Shown: positions 55,261 through 64,000 of the stretch, piece after piece | How positions within the stretch are numbered: the stretch's first letter is position 1 | Layout of the letters: every line of letters begins with the position of its first letter | DNA from: Cryptomeria japonica | Taxonomy: Eukaryota; Streptophyta; Pinopsida; Cupressales; Cupressaceae | NCBI RefSeq assembly: GCF_030272615.1 | Contig: NC_081406.1 | Span: 262,908,624 to 262,972,623 of the forward strand | DNA length: 64,000 bases | Reading direction: 5' to 3' | Position numbers and translations under genes: made by a program | The notes under the pieces: model-generated | What the model was told of the DNA's origin: nothing | The model's input: only the letters and a program-made list of their open reading frames with translations | Database searches by the model: none

Positions 55261-55619
55261 TGTCCGTACATATATATATATTTAAATTTTTTTTTTTTTT
55301 ATATATATATGTTCAAACTTCAAACATCAAAATTATATATGTTCACAGTTCAAACATACAAATATGAAACATACAATGTAACTTTCCCATACAATGATAC
55401 ATGAATGATAACAGATAAATCATAAATCATAAATCTATAATTGCCAATGCCAATAAATATTCTGACATTGATATATCGTAAATCATAAATGTAATATCAT
55501 ATTCATAATTTCAATTTGCAAAAAAGATAATATTCAAGTTTCAAGTTTCAAAATGTGAAAATGTCATGACACAATAAAGTATAAAGTTAAACATTCAAAC
55601 TACAAGCCATCTATGGGAT
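55261..55619. other. hAT 3' untranslated/subterminal region
   Basis: AT-rich, with (TA)n at about 55267-55312, repeated TTCAAAC-ATA phrases (55312-55370) and repeated ATAAATCATAAAT (55417-55430, 55471-55485). No frame supported. Confidence 0.5.
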
Positions 55620-58106
55620 TTAAATTCCATATTCATCTTCATCTGAAGCACCCAACCCAAGCCCAAGATCATCAAGTGGTTCAAATTCAGCATCAATTGA
55701 ACCAATATCAAATGGAATGCCACTCCCACTAGCTACGTCTCTCTCAAATTCCATAACTGCCTCGTCTATAGAGACTTGGCAAAGTTGTGCAACTATAGCA
55801 TCTAAATCAGCACACTCAGGGGCTAGATCCCAATTCCTTGTTACACCCTCACTATATCCAAGGTCCTTATGTGACAACAAACGAAGGTTGGAGTGTACGT
55901 AGACCAAATCCTCAACTTTCTTTGCACCCAAACAATTACGTTTGACTGAGTGGATGAAGGAGTATGTACTCCAATTCCGCTCAGCTGAAGATGAACTTGC
56001 AACCTGTTAAAAGTTAAAACATAATTAGAAATTTATAAATTAAAATTATAAAATAAAAATATGATAGCATCAAATGGAATTGGAAAACTATAAAAATAAA
56101 AAATAAAAAGATACATACTTGGGAGTTAAGTTTAATTGCAAGAGGTTGCAAGTAAACGGAGCCTTGACCATGTACATACCACCACTCATCAACATCCATC
56201 CCATATCTAGCATTAAGAGCTACAACATCATGATTTTTTGCAGATACAAATTGGCCAAACTCCCTCAAGACAATATTTCTTGTCTCCTCATCTTGATATA
56301 TCTTTTTAAAGGCAGCCCTATAGCCAGAAGCAACCTCTGCATCTCTATATGGTGGCACCCTCCTTGGTGTTGCAAGCATCTCTGCACTATAAAATTTTGG
56401 CATCAAAGCAAATGCTAAGAGATGTCAGGGGGTGGTCATCTTGTTCCAACGGTCAACAACAATTTTCTGCACAACTTTGAAAAATGTTTCCGTTGGGTCA
56501 TTTTCTTTTCTATTTATTACTTCTTTTATTTTTTCCACCATGCAATCCATGCCATCATAAATCTCACCCAAACATGGGCGATTAGTATTAGCATACCTGA
56601 TCATGCTCATGATGGGCTCAGTGAAATTCAAAACATATTCCACATCATCCCACCATTTCTCACTAAGGATCAATGCTCTTACTTTTAGAGCTCTTTCTGC
56701 GTGGGACTGCTTCCATACACTCCACAAGCTGTTGATGACCATAGAACTCAAGGCGTCTCGCACCTTCAGAAGTTGTCTTAAGACGAGCGTGTGAGATGCA
56801 AATTGTGTTTCAGCAACCTAACATGACATAACAAAATACCCAACATATATAAAATGTATGTCTATAAAAAATACAAATTTAAAACTAAAAAATTAAAAAA
56901 TAAAATTTAAAATTAGTAATTATAAATTACCTTCAACTCCAACTTAGAGAAGGTCCTGAAAATGGCTTGTGACATATGATGATTAGTAACAAACATTTGA
57001 ATCTCCTCGCCCTCCGCATATAGTTTTTTCACCCAATCAATTTGTGTGCCAAGCTTTTGCATGATTAAATTGACTGAGTGTACTGCACATGGTGTCCAAA
57101 AGATGTGGCCATATGTAGCCTCCACTATAGTCCTTGTTGCCCTACAATTTTGAGCATTGTCAGTGACAACTTGGACAACATTTTGAGGCCCCACCATGTC
57201 AATGCATTCTATCAAGATATTGGCAATGAAACTTGCATCTTTCACTTGCCCCTCACAATCCACTGCTTTCAAAAACATTGCCCCTTTAGGACACACTGCT
57301 ATAACATTGATCAATGGCCTATTTTTACAATCTTTCCATCCATCAGAAACAATGGTCACACCTGTTTCTTGCCATGTATCTTTGATGACCTTCAACTGTG
57401 ACTCTACGGATGATTTCTCCTTTGCCAATAAGGTGGTTTTGACCTTTTCATACCCTGGACAAACATAACCAGAAGGTGTATTGCAAAGAGTATGCACCAT
57501 GTCCCGAAAGTAAGGTGATCTAACAAGGTTGAAAGGAAGCCCATTGCCATAAAGGCAACGTCCAATTTTGGAATCTGCAATCTCTCTCAGTTCATTTTTG
57601 AAGGCAAAATCCAATGGGCCTCTTTTCTGTGAAGCTACAACATTCTAATTCTCTACTGCATCAACTGGTGGGTTTTGCATGAAAGGATGTGAACCAGCTG
57701 GTCTTGTGGAGCCAATGCTACTAGAAGGCCTCTTAGACATTGAGCTTGGATGGACAAGAGGATGATCAGTCTTTGCTTTGCTACTTCTCCTATCAGCTTC
57801 CTCTTGTTCTCTAATATATCCCAAAACTAGAGCTTTTGACAGCCCCCTGCCATCTGATCCCTTACAAAATTTTATTCCACGCCTAGGGATGAAACAAAGG
57901 TGGCCTTTCACTCGAAAGTATGAGCTGGTATACTCAGTGCCACAATGGTTGCACTGCCAAACAAAACCCCCACCACCAGACACTGGCTTGATCATTGTTG
58001 TATAATGCCAAAGTGGTGAATCTTGATCAATTTTAAAGGGGGTATTTTTAGTTCGGACATTTGCAACTGAACTAGAGCTTGCACTTACACTTTCAGTTCC
58101 AGCCAT
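55620..58106 (-). pseudogene. hAT transposase, three exons, two nonsense codons
   Basis: Predicted exons on the minus strand: 58106-56931, 56817-56119, 56003-55620 (752 codons). Introns of 113 and 115 bases have GTAATT...TTAG and GTATGT...ACAG borders, both in phase 0. The N-terminus has a BED-type zinc finger (LWHYTTMIKPVSGGGGFVWQ, CNHCGTEY, then His-Cys). Next is a DUF659-type core with TIVSDGWKDCKNRPL (first catalytic Asp), VVTDNAQNCRA (second Asp) and CAVHSVNLIMQ. The last exons carry DEWWYVHG and the dimerisation region with SSSSAERNWSTYSFIHSVKR and LVYVHSNLRLL, then an acidic tail (GASDEDEYGI). Two in-frame stops are the only damage seen: a TAG at 57645-57647 after VDAVEN and a TGA at 56425-56427 after NKMTTP. 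It would recognise its own ends and catalyse cut-and-paste movement in the nucleus. Confidence 0.85.
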
Positions 58107-58550
58107 TATGTATGACTATATGAATAATGCACCTAAAATGAAAAGAGAAAGCACAACATTATTGAAAAAAATTATTAAAATTTCGGTATTATAACCCCAT
58201 ACTATGCATACAAAGTGTAAAAAAATATACAATACTTCTTTAAAATTTTTTTAAAAAACTTAAAAAACTTTAAAAAACTTTAAAAAACATTTAAAAATTT
58301 GAAAAAAACTTGGAAAAATTCTTGAAAACTTGAAAAAAATTTAGATTCACTTACCTATAATGGCCGAATCTTCCTTCTCCAGTGATTCCTATGCCTTTGA
58401 TGCGTGTCTCATACCTTCGTAGTTGTCACCTTTGAAGAAAAATACAAAAACTAAGAAACCTGATTGTAGAGAAAAAATCTTCAAAAATGCAAGTAGAACG
58501 GGTTGAATGCATGAAATGCATCATAAAGGGGCGGATTAGGGTTTAGATGC
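58107..58550 (-). other. hAT 5' region: probable leader and promoter
   Basis: Upstream of the transposase start. Contains an A-rich run of repeated AAAAAACTT phrases (58240-58340). On the minus strand GGTAAGTGAATC (near 58345-58357) resembles a splice donor that could end a non-coding first exon, with an acceptor before 58106. Confidence 0.35.
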
Positions 58551-58766
58551 TAAAATAAGATTAAAAAATTTGTTTTGTAATTGTTTTTATTTGTTTTTAA
58601 ACCCGTGGGCCCCGTTTTTTGGAACCCACGGGCTTGGGTTCACCCGGGTCCTCCTGGGCAGGACCCAGGTGGGACCCAGGTTGAACTAGGCTCGGACCAG
58701 GATCGGGCATGGACCAGGACTAGGACCCGGCCATTTTTGGCAAGAACTGGTAACTGAGTTTTTCAT

Positions 58767-59250
58767 AAGGCATTTTGGGCAAATATTTTATTAGCCTTAT
58801 GCAAAAATAATACATTTAATATTTTTGGCGTCCAAGCTAGACTTGGAAAAGGTAACTCATTTTGATGCCAAGATGGGGGGGTTGTGGTTCATTAAAAAGT
58901 TAGTTTTTATTTTACCCAACTGTGGCACCCAAGTTGGAGGGAAAATAAGTTTGAATTTCTGGGGGCTCAAGTCTATAAATAAGACCCTTCTCTCCATTTG
59001 GTTGTGCTGGATTTTGATAACGAAGTGCTGCGGAAATGTTTGTAGAATCTTGGCTTCAGGGTTGCGTGCCCTCCTAGCTTTATCACAGTTTCAAGTTTGA
59101 AAGACAACTCCTAGCTGTTTGAGGAATTTCATACAAATATTTCCAGTGGTTTTCAGAGAAGATGTAAAATTCCTTACTAGAAACTGGCTATGTATAAATG
59201 TGTATATCCAGATTATGCAGAAGAGTATTTTTAATTTAACCAGATATTGT
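58767..59250 (+). repeat. Chromovirus-type LTR, right part
   Basis: Continues the LTR from 55168 after the hAT insertion. A 10-bp-arm palindrome CATAAGGC...GCCTTATG (58764-58802) lies at the junction. TCTATAAATAAGACCC (about 58971) is a clear TATA box and fits the promoter half of an LTR. The right end could not be fixed; no matching 5-bp target duplication was seen, so it may be cut by element F's LTR. Confidence 0.45.
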
Positions 59251-60385
59251 AATGCCTATGAATTTCATTAGTACAACCCGTGCATACCCAAATTAACCTT
59301 CATAGCATTGATTGAACAATCATCATCCACATTCAATGATATTAGATTAGTGTTTCATGGGATTAAGTGTTTCATGGTGCACCTGTTAGTTTGCAGAGTT
59401 GTCAGTGTCAAACTTTGCTGTTGTAATCCTCCAGAAATGTCATCGTATGCTCTTTGGTTGGCAGCGTGAAAGACTTCTGCCACGCGATGATCACTGTATG
59501 CTGTTCGCAATCCTCCCATGAACGGTATTGTATTTGCTATTGGCCCTCGTAACCACGGTGCACAAGACGATAGAGTCGCTTCCTTTGCGTTTGGAGATCA
59601 CTCCCATCATGGCATAGGATATGTATAGTGCGTTAGACAATCACCCCCGTCACGACACATAATATGTATAGTGCGTTGGACAATCACCCCCGTCACGACA
59701 TAGAATATGTATGGTCTGAGACTCATGCCGTTGTAGCACTCCCCAACCCATACCAACTCGACTCCACTCTACTGCTTACGCAGCCTCCACCAATACTCGC
59801 AAAGAATGACAGCACACACAACACCCATATACTTGCGGGGTCACGATGATCGTGTTCTGCAAGAGTCTGAGGAAGAATGTAGCCTGCGTGTCGTATTAAC
59901 CCGTATCTTCCACCAATGCCGTTAATCTTCCACCGGTGTGTAAGACACACACGTCTCTGCAATTTCCTTCCCAAAGCCCACGCTAATACATTACACCTTG
60001 ATTCACCATTTCAATTCCAATAGGCCAGTAATGGCTGGCGAAAGGAATGATTCAACAAGTGTTGATATCATGTAGTTATCCAACCTTTACTTCCAGGTCT
60101 TCTGTTTATTAAAAATCTCATGCCTCTCCTTATTTGCCAATCCTTATTTAAAGTACAAAAGCGGGTAAAATTCCCGTAGGAAAACCAACTCCCGCAAGAT
60201 TAAATAATTAAATAATAGTTAAGCAAAGTATTTAGGCAAACTAATATTTAACTTTAATCTTTATTGAAAAATCAAAGAACTCTCATTATAATATATTAGT
60301 CAACATTAGAACTAATATAAAATAAGGGAAGTTCACTTTATTCATAATTAATACCAAATAGTATTAATTTGACGGGGACATCACA
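59251..60385 (-). repeat. 3' LTR of element F
   Basis: The right border ACATCACA|GTCTCCCC is clear; the left border was inferred. A minus-strand TATA-like region is near 60145-60160 (TTTAAATAAGG). It contains a 43-bp tandem repeat at 59588-59712. Confidence 0.6.
59588..59712 (+). repeat. 43-bp tandem repeat in LTR of F
   Basis: ATGTATAGTGCGTT(A/G)GACAATCACCCCCGTCACGACA occurs at 59621 and 59664; a third copy starts at 59707, and a degenerate copy (GGAGATCACTCCCATCATGGCA) precedes the first. Confidence 0.85.
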
Positions 60386-61428
60386 GTCTCCCCTGCCTCG
60401 TGTTGCTTGCCCTCAAGCAACTCCAAAACTTTTTCATTTTCCCAGGTGGCATCATCCTGAGGCAGATTTTTCCATTTGATGAGATATTCCCTGATAGTTT
60501 TGTTCCGCAATTGCTTGTCCCGTGTGTCCAAAATTACTTCTGGAATCATTTCTAGCTTTCCTTCATCATTCAAAGGAGGTAAATCTTCGGAAACTGACGC
60601 CTTCTGCCCCAAAGCTTTCTTGAGACAAGATACATGAAATACATTGTGTATCTTGCTATCCACTGGTAAATCAAGTTCATAGGCTATTGCACCAATCTTC
60701 TGAACTACTTGATATGGACCATAAAACCGAGGTTTTAATTTTTCCGACCCACTACGTTTGAGAGAAGATTGCCGATAAGGTTGCAACCTGAGAAATACCA
60801 AATCTCCCACTTCGAAATGGCGTTCAACTCGCTTTTTATCTGCATAGAGTTTCTGTTGATTCTGAGCACATTTCAAATTCTCCTTAAGAGCTGATAGAAT
60901 TTCTTGGTTTTCTTGAAACCAATCACGAGATTTGGGTACATTGCTCTGCTCAAAAGCAAGGTCAAGAAAAGAGAGTACATCATAGCCATATAACGCTTTG
61001 AAAGGAGACATACCAATTGACATATGAAAGGTAGTGTTATAGCAATATTCACCCAAATATAACCATCGAACCCAAGCCTTCTGATGACTGGCTACATAGT
61101 TACGAAGGTAACCTTCGATCCATTTGTTCACTATTTCCGTCTGTCCATCGGTTTGTGGATGATAGCTGGTACTATGATTCAACTCTGTACCTGTCAATCT
61201 GAAAAGCTCCCCCCAAAATATACTCAAAAATCTGCTATCCCTATCATTGATTATAGTCTTTGGTAAACCATGTAAATGGAAGATCTCTCTGAAAAATAAC
61301 TCTGCAATCTGAACTGCTGTAAATTCTGTAGTGATAGAAAAGAAGTGCGCAAATTTAGTTAATCTATCAACCACAACAAAAATACAATCTTTACCTTGGG
61401 ATCTCGGTAAACCTGTGATAAAATCCAT
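60364..61428 (-). CDS. Integrase with chromodomain of element F
   Basis: 354 residues: MDFITGLPRSQGKDCIFVVV (first Asp region), IINDRDSRFLSIFWGELF (second Asp), HPQTDGQTEIVNKWIEGYLR (Glu), the GPY/F motif (RFYGPYQVVQKIG), HNVFHVSCLKK, and a C-terminal chromodomain (REYLIKWKNLPQDDATWENE). In chromoviruses this domain is known to direct integration to methylated heterochromatin. The stop lies 22 bases inside the 3' LTR, so the C-terminus is encoded by the LTR. Confidence 0.85.
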   Translation of the reverse strand: MDFITGLPRSQGKDCIFVVVDRLTKFAHFFSITTEFTAVQIAELFFREIFHLHGLPKTIINDRDSRFLSIFWGELFRLTGTELNHSTSYHPQTDGQTEIVNKWIEGYLRNYVASHQKAWVRWLYLGEYCYNTTFHMSIGMSPFKALYGYDVLSFLDLAFEQSNVPKSRDWFQENQEILSALKENLKCAQNQQKLYADKKRVERHFEVGDLVFLRLQPYRQSSLKRSGSEKLKPRFYGPYQVVQKIGAIAYELDLPVDSKIHNVFHVSCLKKALGQKASVSEDLPPLNDEGKLEMIPEVILDTRDKQLRNKTIREYLIKWKNLPQDDATWENEKVLELLEGKQHEAGETVMSPSN

Positions 61429-61965
61429 TTATATACTTTCCCATTTTTGATCTGGTGTAGATAGTGGCTGTAATAACCCTGCAGGGTAAGTTTGCTCTGC
61501 TTTATTTTGCTGACAAGTGGTGCATTCCTTGATATAGCGTAAAACATCATTTTTTAATCCTTTCCAAGTGAACCTTTCTCTTACCTGTCGATACGTTTTG
61601 AAGTATCCAGGATGCCCTGCTAGAGGTATATCATGCATAGCTTGGAGGATTTTTGCTTTCAACTTCGAACTTGGAATTAAATAAATCCTGTTCTTGTAAT
61701 AGATAACATCATTAACAACTTTATATTTGTCATCTTGTATATTACCATCTAGCAAATCATATGCAAAAGAATCCTTTGAATATTCAACTAGCAATAAAGA
61801 TTTCCAATCAGATGTTACTATAGAGAACGCATTGATTTCAAGCCTTCTAGATAAAACATTTGCAACAATATTATTTTTACCCTTTACATATTCAATCTCA
61901 AAATCATAAGCTTGGATCTTACTGATCCATTTTTGTTGCTTGTCATTTAAATCTTTTTGTCCCAA
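61429..61965 (-). pseudogene. RNase H end and integrase zinc-finger region of element F
   Basis: DFEIEYVKGKNNIVANVLSR ends the RNase H. AGHPGYFKTYRQVRERFTWK, then CTTCQQNKAEQTYPAGLLQP, form the HHCC zinc-binding domain and lead into the integrase core in the next frame. Broken. Confidence 0.8.
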
Positions 61966-62075
61966 GGAATACCTCAGACTGTTATGGTTTTCACCACAAA
62001 TCTGCTACCAACCAAATATTGTCTAAATTTTGTTAATGCATGCATGATTGCCAACATTTCTTTATCATAGATAGA

Positions 62076-63089
62076 CTACAATTTCTCAAGTTTATTAAGT
62101 TTTCTACTTTCATAGACTATAGGATGTTTGTTTTGCATTAAAACTGCCCCTATTCCATCACCAGAAGCATCACATTCCAACACAAAAGGCTGATTAAAAT
62201 CTGGAAGAGCAAGTACTGGGCAAGAACTCATTACCTCTTTGAGTTTCTCAAATACCTGTTGAGCTTCCTCAGTCCATCGGAAAGCCCCCTTTTTGGTAAG
62301 ATCTGTCAAGGGTGCCCCAAGTTGTGAAAAACCTCTGACAAATCTCCTGTAATAACTACATAAACCAAAGAATCCTCTTAATTTTGTAAGATTCCGTGGT
62401 GGTGGCCATTCCAAGATGGCTTTTATCTTTTCTTGATGAACCTGTACCCTTGTTGCATTAATCATATGCCCTAAATACAAAATTTCAATCATTCCAAATT
62501 CACATTTAGAAGCCTTTGCATATAGTGATTGAGATTCCATAATACCAAGAACTATGTCAATATGTTTCAAATGCTCTTCCCAAATTTTGCTATAAATCAA
62601 TATATCATCAAAGAACACTAGCAAAAATTTCCTTAGTTGTTTGTTAAAGATATGATTCATACAGGACTGAAATGTTGCCGGAGCATTTGTTAGACCAAAC
62701 AGCATAACCAAGAATTCATAATGACCATAATGACAGCGGAAAGCAGTTTTATGAATGTCTTGTTCTCTTAACTTAATCTGATGATACCCTGATCTCAAAT
62801 CAATTTTAGAAAAATAAACAGCACCATGGAATTCATCTATCAATTCATTAATTAGAGGAATTGGATACTTGTTTTTGATTGTTTTCTTGTTAAGAGCTCT
62901 ATAATCAATACACATACGAAGAGTTCCATTCTTCTTTTTGACCAACACTACAGATGATGCAAAAGGACTAGAACTAGGTCTGATATGCCCCATATCCAAT
63001 AATTCCTTAATTGTTTTTTCTATTTCATCCCTGAATGTTTTAGGGTGACTATAAAGAGTTGTGATAACTGGTGATAACTGGTTTAGCAC
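62076..63089 (-). pseudogene. Reverse transcriptase of element F
   Basis: 337 residues with the Gypsy RT blocks: LLDMGHIRPSSSPFASSVVL, RMCIDYRALNKKTIKNKYPI, YFSKIDLRSGYHQIKL, VFFDDILIYSK (catalytic Asp pair) and FFGLCSYYRRFVRGFS, then the start of RNase H (FVLECDASGDGIGAVLMQ). The frame upstream to 63214 (PPGVPPDRGFEHTIELEGG) belongs to the same pol. Broken. Confidence 0.85.
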
Positions 63090-63214
63090 CCCCTTCTAAT
63101 TCAATAGTATGTTCAAATCCTCTATCAGGTGGGACTCCTGGAGGAATATCACTAAAAACCAGATGATGTGAATCTAATACTTTTAATAAATCATCTTGAT
63201 AAGATTTAGATTCA

Positions 63215-64000
63215 TGTTGACGTGTTTTTTAGGACAGCGTCTAACACAGAATAAAGTTGCCTAACGGTCACTTCACTCTCTCTTGATCAAAGTACGATTG
63301 CATGCTAAGATTGCAAGAAGTTCAAACAATCGACTCCAAGGTTCCTTTATGCTATGGACGTGACTCAATTGGCTGATGTGATTGCTGGTAATCCAAGGGG
63401 CCTTACGTTTGCATCTTTCTTTCACTTCTTTGCTGTGGCTGGAACTCCATCATCGGATATGACAATTTTGCGATGCTGCTGCTTCTTCGGGACTAAAATG
63501 AACTGAAAGTAAAGGGGAAAGGGTTTAGGAGGATCTAAATCTACTCCTAAGGGCAGTGATAACAATGAATAGTGCTTTGGTGGACAAATTCCAAATAAAC
63601 CAAGCTCTGCTTCGCGAAGATCAACTACAGCTCCACAAGAACCGGTGCAATCTTTTGGAGATGGTAGAGGATTTTCAAATCGAGAAAGTACATTTGAATA
63701 CCCAAAAACGACGCAATCCAAACGACTATCCACAATCAAACTCAACACAAATTTAGGGGCTTAGACTAACTTTACACTGCAACTTACAATCAGCAAGATG
63801 CAAAAAGTATGAACCATGGAAATTCATCAGACACCATTACATTCTCCATTGAAATCAAAGCACTTCACTATTTCAATCTAAGTGAGGAAGGTGAAACCAT
63901 GCAAGCTTTGAAAAAATAATTTAAGTGGACACCATCAGAGAACAATGTTTCACTGTTATTATCTCAAAACTTATCACAACAATTTCATACAAGGCTCCCT
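63215..64000 (+). repeat. Element G: LTR element edge, runs off window
   Basis: TGTTGACGTGTTTTTTAGG at 63215 begins abruptly in the middle of element F's pol reading and has the TG opening of an LTR. The following 780 bases have no supported frame. No end, partner LTR or primer site is in the window, so orientation and family are unproved. Confidence 0.4.

Larger units (their letters stand above)
55169..58758 (-). mobile_element. hAT DNA transposon, near-complete (3590 bp)
   Basis: Flanked by a perfect 8-bp target duplication TTTTTCAT (55161-55168 and 58759-58766), the hAT hallmark. Imperfect terminal inverted repeats: CTAAGTTATCGGTTCTGG at the left and CTCAGTTACCAGTTCTTG on the reverse of the right end, 14 of 18 matching. 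Both ends carry subterminal motifs: GGTTCGGATT/GGGTACGGATT at the left, and repeats of GGACCAGGA and GGACCCAGG at the right (58610-58730). The single gene is a transposase with three exons. A (TA)n tract lies at 55267-55312. It is inserted in a chromovirus LTR. Confidence 0.9.
59251..63214 (-). mobile_element. Element F: chromovirus (Gypsy) retrotransposon, partial
   Basis: On the minus strand: reverse transcriptase, RNase H, integrase with chromodomain, polypurine tract (GAGGCAGGGGAGAC, 60386-60399) and 3' LTR beginning TGTGATGTCCCCGTC at 60385. The gag/protease side is cut at 63214 by the next LTR. The chromodomain at the integrase end places it among chromoviruses. Broken, about three interruptions in the visible pol. 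The left end of the 3' LTR is uncertain (about 59250). Confidence 0.85.

Noticed and set aside
55060-55404. 114-codon plus-strand frame
   Set aside because: It crosses the target duplication and left end of the hAT element and runs into a (TA)n tract; no real protein would span this.
59588-59712. Regular short repeats that could suggest a CRISPR-like array
   Set aside because: Units are head-to-tail without unique spacers and lie in an LTR of a plant retroelement.
63422-63748. 108-codon minus-strand frame
   Set aside because: Lies in the presumed LTR of element G; no domain, and an overlapping plus-strand frame is equally long.

Overview
The window reads as non-coding-rich nuclear DNA of a seed plant, most likely a gymnosperm such as a conifer. 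This is an inference from the AT-rich composition, the dense nest of old, long LTR retrotransposons, a plastid-type RelA/SpoT-like first exon, a plant mobile domain (PMD) gene and a plant hAT transposon. No rRNA, tRNA, CRISPR or bacterial feature was seen. Nearly all recognisable coding sequence belongs to mobile elements; the best candidate for host-gene sequence is one exon at 51045-51429.

Layout, left to right. 1-662: LTR-like sequence. 663-4429: element A (minus), with gag-like ORFs plus a long accessory ORF and one LTR, inserted in the 3' LTR of element B. 4430-11372: element B, a broken Copia (minus) with 1540-bp LTRs. 11373-17721: mostly unresolved non-coding DNA with a cluster of palindromes (14561-14985) and an LTR-like block (15903-16381). 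17722-21250: an 85-bp tandem array and a diverged 1.5-kb duplication. 21600-26150: two eroded coding stretches with LINE-like tails, a triple 170-bp repeat, an LTR remnant and a promoter-like/splice-donor pair. 27978-40901: element D, a large Gypsy element of Tat/Ogre type (minus) with a 5-bp target duplication (AATTT), two RNase H domains and, in antisense, an intron-containing PMD gene. 41592-49775: a LINE ORF1 (minus) split by element E, an old Copia (plus, 42114-49006, target duplication AAAAT) that itself carries a 955-bp TIR-bounded insert.

49776-64000: a host-like first exon (51045-51429) ending in a GT splice donor; a Copia gag fragment (minus); a chromovirus-type LTR (plus) interrupted by a well-preserved hAT transposon (55169-58758, 8-bp target duplication TTTTTCAT); element F, a broken chromovirus (minus); and the start of another LTR element (G) that cuts F at 63215 and runs off the window.

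Relative ages from LTR pairs compared by eye: D is youngest (about 1.2% apart, all transitions), B intermediate (about 5%), E oldest (about 13% over the last 340 bp). The nesting order is A into B, D into an older LTR, E into the LINE, hAT into an LTR that sits in a Copia fragment, and G into F.
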